From positions 2,826,001 through 2,890,000 of the forward strand of contig NZ_WBXN01000004.1 in assembly GCF_008973465.1 (NCBI RefSeq): a stretch of DNA of 64,000 nt, given 5' to 3'. Within the stretch, counting starts at the first letter, position 1. Each line of letters opens with the position of its first letter. Position numbers and translations under genes: made by a program. This document shows, in pieces, positions 8,301 through 17,659 of the stretch. A model generated the notes under the pieces. It was not told where the DNA came from. It saw only the letters and a program-made list of their open reading frames with translations, and ran no database searches. This stretch comes from Streptomyces sp. SS1-1. GTDB taxonomy: Bacteria > Actinomycetota > Actinomycetes > Streptomycetales > Streptomycetaceae.

Positions 8301-9647
8301 ATGGCGTCGGCACAGGCGGCGGGGGCCCCTCCGGCTCCCGCCGCTCCGAAGTCGCGCAAGAGCGTGACCGGTACCCGCACAACCGTGGCGGTGCTGTTCC
8401 TGCTGCCCGCCCTGGTGCTGCTCGGCGCGCTCGTGGTGTACCCGATCGGGTACTCGGTGATCCGCAGCTTCTACGTCCAGTCCGGCGACGGCTTCGCCGG
8501 GTTCGACAACTACCAGGCGCTGTTCACGGACGACGGCATCCGCACCGCCCTGAAGAACAACGTCATCTGGGTGGTGTTCGCCCCGACCGTCGCCACCGCG
8601 CTCGGCCTGGTCTTCGCGGTGCTCACCGAACGGGTCAGCTGGGGCACGGCGTTCAAGCTGGTCGTCTTCATGCCGATGGCGATCTCCATGCTGGCGGCGG
8701 GCATCATCTTCCGGCTGGTGTACGACCAGGACCCGGACAAGGGCGTCGCCAACGCGGTGTGGGTGGGCGTCCACGACACCTTCGCGCAGTCGTCGGCGTT
8801 CCCCAAGGCCCACCCGGGCCGTGAGTCGCCGCTCCGGGCGGCGCCGGGCGGCGGTTTCCTCACCAAGGACCCGGTGAGCGCCGGCACCCCGGTCTCCCTG
8901 CCGCTCGTCGGCGTGGCCCCCGACAAGATGCCGGACAGCGCGGCGAAGGCCGGGCAGGCGAAGGCGGAACCGGACAAGGTCACCGGCACCACCTGGCAGG
9001 ACTTCACCCGCGGCAAGGGCGTCGGCACCCTCGGCGGTATCGACCCGGCGGAGCTCGGCTACGCCGGGATGAGGATCGAGGCCGTCAAGGACGGTGAGGT
9101 CGTGGCGTCCACGACGGCCGCCGACGACGGCACGTTCACCCTGCCGGCCGCGGCGGACGGGGCCCGGCTGCGGCTCCCGGCCGACAACTTCAATGAGCCG
9201 TACAACGGCGTCGACTGGCTCGGCCCGTCCCTGGTCACCCCGGCCATCATCGGGTCGTACATCTGGATGTGGGCCGGTTTCGCGATGGTGCTGATCGCGG
9301 CGGGGCTCGCGGGCATCCCCCGCGATCTGCTGGAGGCGGCCCGCGTGGACGGCGCCAACGAGTGGCAGGTGTTCCGCCGGATCACGATGCCGCTGCTGGC
9401 GCCCGTCCTCGCGGTCGTCACCGTCACCCTGATGATCAACGTGCTGAAGGTCTTCGACCTGGTCTTCATCATCGCCCCGGGCTCCTCGCAGGACGACGCC
9501 AACGTCCTCGCGCTGGAGCTGTACCGCAAGGGCTTCTCCGAGGACCAGCCCGGTGTCGCGAGCGCCATCTCGGTGTTCCTGCTGCTGCTGGTGATCCCGG
9601 TGATGTGGTTCAACGTCCGGCGGCTCAGGCGGGAGGTGCGGCGATGA
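8301..9647 (+). CDS. Sugar ABC transporter permease, MalF-like, with large extracytoplasmic insert
   Basis: A 448-residue binding-protein-dependent permease, the MalF-type partner. Six membrane segments are seen at about 28-50, 87-108, 118-140, 310-335, 365-390 and 420-440. The cytoplasmic EAA loop LLEAARVDGANEWQVFRRIT (about 343-362) contacts the ATPase. Typical family members are about 290-330 residues. The excess lies between the third and fourth segments, residues about 145-305, predicted to be extracytoplasmic. Its end (GMRIEAVKDGEVVASTTAAD, then DGTFTLP) looks like a carboxypeptidase-regulatory/Cna-B-like beta sandwich. E. coli MalF also has an extra periplasmic domain, so a role in docking the binding protein is plausible. 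The stop codon overlaps the start of the next permease gene (ATGA), indicating translational coupling. Confidence 0.9.
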   Translation: MASAQAAGAPPAPAAPKSRKSVTGTRTTVAVLFLLPALVLLGALVVYPIGYSVIRSFYVQSGDGFAGFDNYQALFTDDGIRTALKNNVIWVVFAPTVATALGLVFAVLTERVSWGTAFKLVVFMPMAISMLAAGIIFRLVYDQDPDKGVANAVWVGVHDTFAQSSAFPKAHPGRESPLRAAPGGGFLTKDPVSAGTPVSLPLVGVAPDKMPDSAAKAGQAKAEPDKVTGTTWQDFTRGKGVGTLGGIDPAELGYAGMRIEAVKDGEVVASTTAADDGTFTLPAAADGARLRLPADNFNEPYNGVDWLGPSLVTPAIIGSYIWMWAGFAMVLIAAGLAGIPRDLLEAARVDGANEWQVFRRITMPLLAPVLAVVTVTLMINVLKVFDLVFIIAPGSSQDDANVLALELYRKGFSEDQPGVASAISVFLLLLVIPVMWFNVRRLRREVRR

Positions 9648-10558
9648 GTGCGGACGCCGGCAGGCTGACGAAGGCGGCGCCCGAGCCGCTCACCGCCGTC
9701 GAGGGCGAACGCTCCCTCGGCGCCCGGCTCGTCTCCTTCGTCAGCGGCGGGATGGTACGGGTCTTCCTGATCCTCGTGGGCCTGTTCTGGCTGGTCCCGA
9801 CGCTCGGGCTGCTGCTGTCGTCGCTGCGGCCGCCCGACGAGATGACGTCGAGCGGCTGGTGGGAGGTCTTCAGCAAGCCCTCCCAGCTCACCTTCGACAG
9901 CTACGACAAGCTCCTCGGCAACAGCGACATCACGGACTCGATCCTGAACACCGTGCTGATCACGGTCCCGGCGACGGTCCTCGTCGTCGTCATCGGCGCG
10001 CTCGCGGGCTACGCGTTCGCGTGGATGGAGTTCCCGGGCCGCGACTGGTGGTTCCTGGGCGTGGTGGGGCTGCTGGTCGTGCCCGTGCAGGTGGCGCTGA
10101 TCCCGATCGCCGAACTCTTCGGGAACATCGGCATCTTCGGCTCCCTGATCGGCGTGGTCCTCTTCCACGTCGGCTTCGGGCTGCCGTTCGCGGTGTTCCT
10201 GCTGCGGAACTTCTTCGCGGAGATCCCCCGGGAGCTGCTGGAGGCGGCCCGGCTGGACGGCGCGGGTGAACTGCGCCTGTTCTTCCGGGTCGTGATGCCG
10301 CTCGGCGGTCCGGCGATCGCCGCGCTCGGCATCTTCCAGTTCCTGTGGGTGTGGAACGACATGCTGGTCGCGCTGATCTTCACGGACGCCGACAGCCAGC
10401 CGATCACGGTCGCCCTGCAGACGCAGGTACGGCAGTTCGGCAGCAACGTCGACGTCCTGGCGCCCGGCGCGTTCATCTCGATGGTGATCCCGCTGGTCGT
10501 GTTCTTCGCCTTCCAGCGGCAGTTCGTGTCCGGTGTGATGGCGGGCGCCGTCAAGTAG
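9644..10558 (+). CDS. Sugar ABC transporter permease, MalG-like
   Basis: A 304-residue inner-membrane permease, the MalG-type subunit pairing with the preceding protein. About six hydrophobic segments are seen, the first at about 37-58 (VFLILVGLFWLVPTLGLLLS). The EAA loop LLEAARLDGAGELRLFFRVV lies about 85 residues from the C-terminus, and the protein ends with the usual Gly/Val/Lys tail (FVSGVMAGAVK). Length and organisation are normal for the family. Its ATG overlaps the stop of the upstream permease, so the two are made together. The operon ends at a strong hairpin 23 bases downstream, which separates it from the cell-wall locus. Transport of a sugar into the cell is certain in kind; the substrate is unknown. 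Confidence 0.92.
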   Translation: MSADAGRLTKAAPEPLTAVEGERSLGARLVSFVSGGMVRVFLILVGLFWLVPTLGLLLSSLRPPDEMTSSGWWEVFSKPSQLTFDSYDKLLGNSDITDSILNTVLITVPATVLVVVIGALAGYAFAWMEFPGRDWWFLGVVGLLVVPVQVALIPIAELFGNIGIFGSLIGVVLFHVGFGLPFAVFLLRNFFAEIPRELLEAARLDGAGELRLFFRVVMPLGGPAIAALGIFQFLWVWNDMLVALIFTDADSQPITVALQTQVRQFGSNVDVLAPGAFISMVIPLVVFFAFQRQFVSGVMAGAVK

Positions 10559-10580
10559 GCGACGGAGCACCCTGTTTCGA

Positions 10581-10610
10581 GAGGGGCGGGCCGGTGGCGG
10601 CCCGCCCCTC
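10581..10610 (+). terminator. Terminator of the sugar ABC operon
   Basis: A perfect 12-bp stem (GAGGGGCGGGCC at 10581-10592 with its complement at 10599-10610) and a 6-base loop, 23 bases after the last permease stop. There is no U-tract, as is usual in this GC range. Confidence 0.8.
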
Positions 10611-10726
10611 GCCGTTCACCCGACCGGCCCCCCGGATGCCTCGGATCGCGTAACCAAGTCACTCCATCGGCCGTTCCCGGCACGGCGACAGCGCCCGTCG
10701 TCCCCGGCCGACCGAGTGGATGTGCC

Positions 10727-12970
10727 TTGCCCAGGTTCAGTGTCATCGTCCCCGCGTACAAGGTGCAGGCGTATCTGCACGAGTGCCTGGAATCGGTGCT
10801 CACCCAGTCGTACCCGGACCTCGAACTGATCGCGGTGGACGACTGCTCGCCGGACGCGTGCGGCGCGATCATCGACGAGTTCGCGGCCCGCGACCCCCGG
10901 GTGCGTGCCGTGCACCTGCCGCGCAACCGGGGCCTGGGGCCCGCGCGCAACGCGGGCATGGCCGAGGCCACCGGCGACTACCTGCTCTTCCTCGACAGCG
11001 ACGACACCCTCACCCCGGACTCCCTGCAGGCCATCGCCGGCCGGCTGAAGGAGACCGGCGAACCCGACGTCCTGGTGTACGACTACGCGCGCACGTTCTG
11101 GACCGGCGAGACGGTCCGCAACCAGGCGGCGGCCCACCTCGCCGAGGAGGGCCCGGCGCCCTTCCGGCTGACGGACCGGCCCGGTCTGCTGGGGCTGCTG
11201 ATGGTCGCCTGGAACAAGGCGTACCGCCGGGAGTTCGTCGAGGCCGAGGAGCTGGTTTTCCCCACCGGCTACTACGAGGACACGCCCTGGACGTACCCGG
11301 TGCTGATGTCGGCCGGGTCGATCGCGACGCTGGACCGGGTGTGCGTGCACTACCGGCAGCGGCGCCACGGCGGCATCCTCGGCACGGTCAGCCCCCGCCA
11401 CTTCGACGTCTTCGAGCAGTACGACCGGGTCTTCGCGTACGTCGACAAGCGCCCCGAACTGGCCCGCTGGCGGCCGCTGCTGTTCCGGCGGATGGTGGAC
11501 CACCTGGTCGTGGTGTTCGCCCGCCGGGACCGGCTGCCGCGCCACAGCCGCGCCGAGTTCCTGCGCAAGGCCCGTACGTACTACCGGCGTTACCACTGCC
11601 CCGCCGGTCCGCTGCCGCCGCGTGTGCGGCTGCACCACGCCCTGGTCCGGATGGGACTGCACCGCACGTATCACGTGTTGCGGTGCACGGCGGCCGTGCT
11701 CCGCCGTGCCGCGCGGACCGCCGTGCGGCTGCGCAGGGCCCTGCGGGCGGGCGCCCTGCGGCTGCACTACCGGGTGCAGCGCTGTCTGCCGGTGCGCGCG
11801 GACCGGGCCGTGTTCGCCGCGCACGGCGTGCCCGCTCACGGCTGCCACCCGGGCGCCCTGGAGCGGGCGTTCCGCGCGCACGCCCCGCACATCCGCACCG
11901 CCTGGGTGACCGGCGCCGGGGAGCGGGACGCGCTGCCGTCCGGGGTGCGCCCGCTGCGCCCGGACTCCGCCGCCTACTGGACGGCGCTGGCCCGCTCCCG
12001 GTACCTGGTGCACAACGCGGCCTTCGACCGGCGGCTGGTGAAGCGGCCCGGCCAGGTGCTGGTGCAGACCCGGCGCGGCACCCCGTTCCAGCGCACGGGC
12101 CTCGATCTGCGGGGACGCCCGGGCGCGGACCCGGACGTCGACGGGCTCCTGGCGGACGTCGACACCTGGGACTACCTGGTCTCGCCCAGCCGGTACGCGA
12201 CCCTCACCTGGGAGCGGGCCTTCCCGGGCGCGTACACCGTCCTGGAGTACGGCAGTCCGCGCGCGGACGTGTTCCGGCGGGCCACCCCGGCGGACACGGT
12301 CCGGGTCCGCGGGGAGCTCGACGTGCCCGAGGACGCCGTCGTGATCCTCTACGCCCCGACCGCCCGCGCCTACCGCCGCGCCCCCGTCGACCTGCACCGC
12401 GTGGCGTGCCGCATGGGCCCTCGCCACATCGTGCTGGCCCGCGCCCCGCACGGCCACGACGGCCCGCTCGCCGCCGCCTCGGACCGGGTCCTCGACGTGA
12501 CCGGGCATCGGAGCGTCGAGGAGCTGTGCCTCGCCTCGGACGCGCTGGTCACGGACTACTCGTCGCTCATGGCCGACTACGTCTGCCTGGACCGGCCGGT
12601 CGTGCTGCTCACCGACGACTGGGAGGCCCACGAGGCGGTCCGGGGCACCTATCTCGATCTGCGGGCCTGCCCGCCGGGCGCGGTGGCGCGCGGCGAGGAC
12701 GAGCTGATCGACATCTTCACGTCCGGTCACTGGCGCGGGTCGCGTTCGGCGGAGCTGCGGGCCGCGTTCCGACGGCGTTTCTGCCCGCACGACGACGGCC
12801 GGGCGGCCGAGCGGGTCGTCCGGCACGTGGTGCTGGGCGAGCCGGACAGCCCTCCGGTGGTGCCGTCCGCCCGGCGTCCGGTGCCGCCGCCCGCCGAGCC
12901 GCGCCCGCGGGCCCCGCTGGGGGTCGTGCCGCGGCCGGCTTCGCCCCGGACCGTCACCGAGAGCCGCTGA
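10727..12970 (+). CDS. GT2 glycosyltransferase fused to TagF-like polymerase domain (paralogue A; GT2 intact, TagF histidines replaced)
   Basis: A 747-residue fusion protein, probably bound to the inner face of the membrane, starting at TTG 10727 (MPRFSVIVPAYK, the same N-terminus as the two next paralogues). Residues 1 to about 230 are a GT-A/GT2 glycosyltransferase with VDD at 37-39, LDSDD at 89-93, YED and a YRQRR motif, all intact. Residues about 360-710 match the CDP-glycerol:polyglycerophosphate transferase (TagF) fold, including VTDYSS. The HGTP histidine of TagF is Arg450 here (RRGTP), and the second catalytic histidine position is Pro574 (RAPHG). Glycosyl transfer is therefore likely, while polyol-phosphate transfer is doubtful. 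It is first of three tandem homologues, with 164 bases before the next. It belongs to the wall glycopolymer locus; the exact sugar donor is unknown. Confidence 0.85.
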   Translation: MPRFSVIVPAYKVQAYLHECLESVLTQSYPDLELIAVDDCSPDACGAIIDEFAARDPRVRAVHLPRNRGLGPARNAGMAEATGDYLLFLDSDDTLTPDSLQAIAGRLKETGEPDVLVYDYARTFWTGETVRNQAAAHLAEEGPAPFRLTDRPGLLGLLMVAWNKAYRREFVEAEELVFPTGYYEDTPWTYPVLMSAGSIATLDRVCVHYRQRRHGGILGTVSPRHFDVFEQYDRVFAYVDKRPELARWRPLLFRRMVDHLVVVFARRDRLPRHSRAEFLRKARTYYRRYHCPAGPLPPRVRLHHALVRMGLHRTYHVLRCTAAVLRRAARTAVRLRRALRAGALRLHYRVQRCLPVRADRAVFAAHGVPAHGCHPGALERAFRAHAPHIRTAWVTGAGERDALPSGVRPLRPDSAAYWTALARSRYLVHNAAFDRRLVKRPGQVLVQTRRGTPFQRTGLDLRGRPGADPDVDGLLADVDTWDYLVSPSRYATLTWERAFPGAYTVLEYGSPRADVFRRATPADTVRVRGELDVPEDAVVILYAPTARAYRRAPVDLHRVACRMGPRHIVLARAPHGHDGPLAAASDRVLDVTGHRSVEELCLASDALVTDYSSLMADYVCLDRPVVLLTDDWEAHEAVRGTYLDLRACPPGAVARGEDELIDIFTSGHWRGSRSAELRAAFRRRFCPHDDGRAAERVVRHVVLGEPDSPPVVPSARRPVPPPAEPRPRAPLGVVPRPASPRTVTESR

Positions 12971-13134
12971 ACACCGTTGTCCCCGAGAGGAGTCCGTATG
13001 CCCTCCAGTCCGTCCCGGCCCACGCCGAGCCGTCCGCAGACCTGGCGCCCCGCCGGGCGCCCCGGCCGGCGCCGGGCGCGCTGACCCGCTCCGGGCCGCC
13101 GGCACCGCCCCCGTACCTCGACAGAAAGAGCAGT

Positions 13135-15342
13135 ATGCCCCGCTTCAGCGTCATCGTTCCGTCCCATGGTGTCGCGGGCCGGCTGTCCCGGGCGCTGGAC
13201 TCGGTCCTCACCCAGTCCTTCGGTGACGTCGAGCTGATCCCGGTGTGCGACGGCCCCGGCTGCCCCGCGGCGGACGTCGTGGCCCGGTACGCGGGGCGGG
13301 ACCGGCGGGTGGTGCCGGTGCACGCGCCCCCGTCGGAGGGCATGGCGGGGGCACGCAACGCGGGGCTGCGCTCCGCCACCGGTGACTGGGTGCTATTCCT
13401 GGACGGCGACGACGAGCTGGCGCCGGACGCGCTGGCGGCCCTGGCCGGGCGGCTGCGGGAGACCGGCGAGGCGGACGTCGTGTACTGCGGGCACGAGCGG
13501 GTCCCCTGGTGGACGGGCGACCCGGCCGAACCGGCCGCGCCGCTGCTGGCCCGCGCCCCCGACGGGGCGTTCCCGCCCGAGCGGGCCCCGTGGCTGACCG
13601 GGGTGGGGCTGCCCGCCTGGAGCGCGGCCTACCGCCGGGCCTTCCTCGCCGAGCACGAACTCGCTTTCCCCGCCGGTCACTTCACGGACGTCGGCTTCGG
13701 CGGACTGGCCGCGCTGGTGGCCGAGCGGATGGCGGTACTGCGCCGGGTCGTCGTACGGCATCGGGTGCGGCGGCAGGGCAGCCGGTCGAACCGGCCGGGC
13801 CCGCACCACGCCGAGCTGCTGGACCAGGTGGAGCTGGTGCTGACCCGGGCCGCCGAACAGGGCCTGCCGGCGCGCCGCCACGCGCCGCTGTTCGGGGAGT
13901 TGTTCGCGGCCGTGCTGAAGACGGCCGCCCATCCGCGGCGGCTGCCGCACGGGCGGCGCGCGTTCTTCCGCCGGGCCGGAGTGCTGTACCGGCGGCACCG
14001 CCCGGCCGGGTTCCGGGTGCCGGGCGGCAGCCTGGGCGTGCAGCACCGGCTGCTGGCGGGCGGCGCGTACGGCGCGTTCCGGGCACTGCGCGCGGCCAAC
14101 CGGGCGGTGGGCGGTGCCCTCGCGCGGGTGCCGCGCCCGCACGGGCTGCGCACCCGGCTGCGCTACCGGCTCCAGCTGCGCCGCCCCCTGGACCGGAACC
14201 TCGTGGTGTACTGCGCGTACTGGGGCCGGGGCTACGTCTGCAACCCGGCCGCGATCCACGCCAAGGCCCGCGAACTCGCCCCGCACCTGCGCTCGGTGTT
14301 CCTGGTCGAGGCGGAGCAGGCGGCCACGCTGCCCGACGGCGTGGAGTACGCGGTGATCGGCACCCGTCGCTACTGGGACGTGCTGGCCCGCGCCGCGTAC
14401 CTCGTCAACAACGCCAACTTCGCGGACGCCGTCGTCAAACGCCCGGGCAGCGTGCACCTGTCCACCCAGCACGGCACCCCGCTGAAGAAGATGGGCGCCG
14501 ACCAGGCCATGTACCCGGTGGTGGCCGCCGCGACGGGGAGCTTCGCCCGGCTGCTGGCCCGCGTGGACCGCTGGGACTACAACCTGACCTCCAACCGGCA
14601 CTCCACCGAGATGTGGGAGAGCGCGTACCCCGCCGCCCACGAGACGCTGGAGTACGGCTATCCGCGCAACGACGTCTACTACACGGCGACCGCCGAGGAC
14701 GTCGCCCGCATCCGGCGTGAACTCGGCGTCCCGGACGGGAAGAAGGCCCTGCTCTACGCGCCGACGCACCGCGACCACGCGTCCGGTTTCGAGCCGGGCC
14801 TTGATCTCGGGGCGCTGTGCGAGGAGATCGGCGACGAGTACGTCGTGCTGCTGCGCGCCCACTACTTCTACGACCGGGGCGACCGGCGCGCGTCCGGCCG
14901 GATCATCGACGTCACCGGGCATCTGTCCTCGGAGGAGGTGTGCCTGGCGGCGGACGCGCTGATCACCGACTACTCGTCCATCATGTTCGACTACGCCAAC
15001 CTGGACCGGCCGATCGTCGTGTACGCCGACGACTGGGACGTCTACCGGGAGGTCCGGGGCGTCTACTTCGACCTGATGCGGGACCCGCCGGGCCGGGTGG
15101 CGCGCACCCCCGGCGAGCTGGCGGCGCTGCTGCGGGACGGCTCGTACGCCGACGAGGAGGCCCGGGCGCTGCGGGCCGCGTTCCGGGAGCGCTTCTGCCA
15201 GTTCGACGACGGGCGGGCCGCCGAGCGCGTGGTGCGCCGGGTGCTGCTGGGCGAGCCGCCCGAGGCGCTGCCCCCGGTGGTCCCGTTGGCCGAGCGCGTC
15301 CCCGCCCCCTCCCCCGCCGCGACGACCCTCACCAGGAGCTGA
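13135..15342 (+). CDS. GT2-like / TagF-like fusion protein (paralogue B; TagF canonical, GT2 degenerate)
   Basis: A 735-residue homologue of the preceding gene. The start is ATG 13135 (MPRFSVIVPSHG), chosen because it restores the N-terminus shared by the family. The GT2 domain is eroded: the usual VDD reads VCD at 37-39, the later DSDD reads DGDD at 90-93, and the YED and YRQRR motifs are lost (FTD, HRVRR). The C-terminal TagF domain is canonical: QHGTPLK with His446, SNRHST, GYPRND, LLRAHY with His576, and ITDYSS. The prediction is a polyol-phosphate (glycerol- or similar) polymerase using a CDP-activated donor on the cytoplasmic face, with an N-terminal domain kept for structure or acceptor binding. 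The next gene begins one base after its stop, so B and C are co-translated. Confidence 0.85.
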   Translation: MPRFSVIVPSHGVAGRLSRALDSVLTQSFGDVELIPVCDGPGCPAADVVARYAGRDRRVVPVHAPPSEGMAGARNAGLRSATGDWVLFLDGDDELAPDALAALAGRLRETGEADVVYCGHERVPWWTGDPAEPAAPLLARAPDGAFPPERAPWLTGVGLPAWSAAYRRAFLAEHELAFPAGHFTDVGFGGLAALVAERMAVLRRVVVRHRVRRQGSRSNRPGPHHAELLDQVELVLTRAAEQGLPARRHAPLFGELFAAVLKTAAHPRRLPHGRRAFFRRAGVLYRRHRPAGFRVPGGSLGVQHRLLAGGAYGAFRALRAANRAVGGALARVPRPHGLRTRLRYRLQLRRPLDRNLVVYCAYWGRGYVCNPAAIHAKARELAPHLRSVFLVEAEQAATLPDGVEYAVIGTRRYWDVLARAAYLVNNANFADAVVKRPGSVHLSTQHGTPLKKMGADQAMYPVVAAATGSFARLLARVDRWDYNLTSNRHSTEMWESAYPAAHETLEYGYPRNDVYYTATAEDVARIRRELGVPDGKKALLYAPTHRDHASGFEPGLDLGALCEEIGDEYVVLLRAHYFYDRGDRRASGRIIDVTGHLSSEEVCLAADALITDYSSIMFDYANLDRPIVVYADDWDVYREVRGVYFDLMRDPPGRVARTPGELAALLRDGSYADEEARALRAAFRERFCQFDDGRAAERVVRRVLLGEPPEALPPVVPLAERVPAPSPAATTLTRS

Positions 15343-15343
15343 C

Positions 15344-17581
15344 GTGCCCCGCTTCAGTGTCATCGTGCCCGTCTTCAAGGTGCAGGGCTTCCTGCGGGAG
15401 TGCCTGGACTCGGTGCTCGGGCAGTCGTACGCCGATCTGGAGGTGATCGCGGTCGACGACCGCTCCCCCGACGGCTGCCCCGCCATCCTGGACGGCTACG
15501 CCGAGCGCGACCCCCGGGTGCGGGTGCTGCACCTGCCGGAGAACGTGGGCCTGGGCCGGGCCCGCAACGCGGGTCTGGCGGAGGCGAGCGGCGACTACGT
15601 GCTGTTCCTGGACAGCGACGACCGCTACACGCCGGGTCTGCTGGAGGCGGTCGACGCCCGGCTGACGGCGGCCGACGAGCCGGACATCCTGGTCTTCGAC
15701 CATGTGCGCACCCACTGGTGGGGCCGCGGGGGCCGCAGCGAGGCCGCCGGCCTGCTGGCTGCGGCCGGGACGGACGTCGTGAACGTCCGGGAGAGCCCCG
15801 AGTACCTGCACCTGTTCCTGGTCGCGTGGAACAAGGCGTACCGCCGGGACTTCTTCGTGGGGCACGGGCTGCGGTACGCGCCGGGCCTGTACGAGGACGC
15901 CCCGGTCACCTATCGCTCGATGGTGCTGGCCGAGCGGATCGTGTGCCTGGAGCGGATCGGCGTCGAGTACCGGCAGCGCCGCCAGGGCGCGATCACGAGG
16001 ACGCCGGGGCGGCGCCACTTCGACATCTTCCCCCAGTACGAGGGCCTGTTCGCCTTCCTGGCGGAGCGGCCGGACCTGGCGTGGGCGCGGCCCGCGCTGT
16101 TCGAGCGCGCGCTGGACCACATGCTGTTCGTGCTGGCCCGCGAGGACCGGGTGCGCCCGGCGGACCGGCCGGCCTTCTATCGCGAGATCCGCGCCTTCCA
16201 CGCCCGGTACCTCCCCGAGGGCTTCGTCCCGCCGGAGGGGCGGCGCGGCACCGAGATGCGGCTGCTGGCGTCGGCGCCCTACGCCTCGTACGCGGCGGTC
16301 CGCGGGCTGCGCGAGCTGCGGCGGGTGGCCGGGGGCGGTGGCCGGAAGGTGGCGGGGGCCGTGTCGGAGCGGGCGCAGCGCGCCTGGTACGGGGCCTGTT
16401 CACGGCGTCCGCTGGACCCGGATCTCGCCGTCTACTCGGCGTTCTCGCACCGGGGCGTGCTGGGCGACCCGGCGGCGATCCACGCCAAGGCGCGGGAGCT
16501 CGCCCCGCGGCTGCGGGGCGTGTGGGTGGTCCGGGAGGACGCGGTGGCGGACCTGCCGCCCGGTACGGACTACGTGACGCCCGGTTCGCGGCGCTTCCAC
16601 GAGGTCATGGCGCGGGCCACGTACTGGGTGAACAACGTCAACTGGCCGGGCACGCTCGCCAAGCGGCCCGGCAGTGTGCACATCCAGACCCACCGGGGCA
16701 CCCCGCTGAAGTACATGGGAGCCGACCTGCTGACCAAGCCGGGCGCCCGGCACGGCTTCGACGTGCCGAAGATGCTGTGGCGGGCGGACCGCTGGGACTA
16801 CAGCCTGGTGGCGAGCCGGCACGCGGAGCTGGCCTGGGAGCGGGCCTACCCGTGTCACTACACCTCGCTGCGGACGGGCAGCCCGCGCAACGACGTGCTG
16901 GTCACGGCGGGACCGGAGGCGACCGAGGCGGCCCGGGCGCGGCTCGGCGTGCCGCCCGGGAACACCGTGGTGCTGTACGCGCCGACCCGCCGGGACTACC
17001 GCAAGGGCGGGCACGTCGACCGGATCGACCTGGCGCGGTTCGCCCGCGACCTCGGGGAGGGCCGCACGCTGGTGGTCCGGCTGCACCCCTCGCTCGCGCA
17101 GGGCGTCGCGCGCGGGCTGGGCCTGGCCGACCTGCACCGCCGGGGCGTGCTGGTCGACGCGACGGACGTGCCGCGGGCCGAGGACGTGCTGCTCGCGGCG
17201 GACGTGATGGTCACGGACTACTCGTCCCTGATGTTCGACTACGCCCTGCTGGACCGGCCGCTCGTGGTCCACGCGGACGACTGGGGGGCGTTCACGGCGA
17301 GCCGGGGCTCCTACGTCGACCTCACGGCCGAGGCGCCGGGCCATGTGACGCGCTCGTACGGGGAGTTGGCGGAGCTGTTCGCGTCCGGGGCGTGGCGGGA
17401 CGGGGAGTCGGCGCGGTCGCGGCGGCGGTTCCGGGAGCGGTTCTGCGAGTTCGACGACGGGCTGGCCGCCGAGCGGGTCGTGCGGACGCTGATGCTGGGC
17501 GAGCCGCTGGCGGGGCGGGCGGCGGAGACGGGCCGGGTGCCGGGTCCGGCGGGCCCCCGGTCGCTCCTTGACGCGCGCTGA
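15344..17581 (+). CDS. GT2 glycosyltransferase fused to TagF-like domain (paralogue C; GT2 intact, first TagF histidine is Arg)
   Basis: A 745-residue third tandem homologue, starting at GTG 15344 with AGGAG six bases upstream inside the preceding gene's last codons. GT2 motifs are intact: VDD at 37-39, LDSDD at 89-93, LYEDAP and YRQRRQG. The TagF-like domain (about 370-710) keeps the second histidine (RLHPS, His581) and VTDYSS, but has HRGTPLK with Arg451 where TagF has the HGTP histidine. It also has GSPRND instead of GYPRND. As in paralogue A, the glycosyltransferase half looks active and the polymerase half altered. Alternatively, the Arg form marks a subfamily with another phospho-donor. 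It closes the A-B-C block; the GT-C-like membrane protein gene follows after 78 bases. Confidence 0.85.
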   Translation: MPRFSVIVPVFKVQGFLRECLDSVLGQSYADLEVIAVDDRSPDGCPAILDGYAERDPRVRVLHLPENVGLGRARNAGLAEASGDYVLFLDSDDRYTPGLLEAVDARLTAADEPDILVFDHVRTHWWGRGGRSEAAGLLAAAGTDVVNVRESPEYLHLFLVAWNKAYRRDFFVGHGLRYAPGLYEDAPVTYRSMVLAERIVCLERIGVEYRQRRQGAITRTPGRRHFDIFPQYEGLFAFLAERPDLAWARPALFERALDHMLFVLAREDRVRPADRPAFYREIRAFHARYLPEGFVPPEGRRGTEMRLLASAPYASYAAVRGLRELRRVAGGGGRKVAGAVSERAQRAWYGACSRRPLDPDLAVYSAFSHRGVLGDPAAIHAKARELAPRLRGVWVVREDAVADLPPGTDYVTPGSRRFHEVMARATYWVNNVNWPGTLAKRPGSVHIQTHRGTPLKYMGADLLTKPGARHGFDVPKMLWRADRWDYSLVASRHAELAWERAYPCHYTSLRTGSPRNDVLVTAGPEATEAARARLGVPPGNTVVLYAPTRRDYRKGGHVDRIDLARFARDLGEGRTLVVRLHPSLAQGVARGLGLADLHRRGVLVDATDVPRAEDVLLAADVMVTDYSSLMFDYALLDRPLVVHADDWGAFTASRGSYVDLTAEAPGHVTRSYGELAELFASGAWRDGESARSRRRFRERFCEFDDGLAAERVVRTLMLGEPLAGRAAETGRVPGPAGPRSLLDAR

Positions 17582-17659
17582 CCGGCATCCGCAGCACGGG
17601 ACTCACCCGCAGAGGTGAAGATCGCCAGAGCCGTTGACCCGAGCGGGGAGACTCGGCAG

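Noticed and set aside
12998..13084. 28-codon open frame with a good GAGGAG site between paralogues A and B
   Set aside because: It is Pro/Arg-rich with no recognisable motif. The ribosome site is attractive but too little to support a gene; it may be a vestigial start.
10720..13134. Long open frame apparently fused to paralogue B, giving about 1,540 residues
   Set aside because: Up to 13134 it lies over paralogue A in another frame and is Arg/Pro/Ala-rich without motifs. The real protein begins at ATG 13135 with the family N-terminus.
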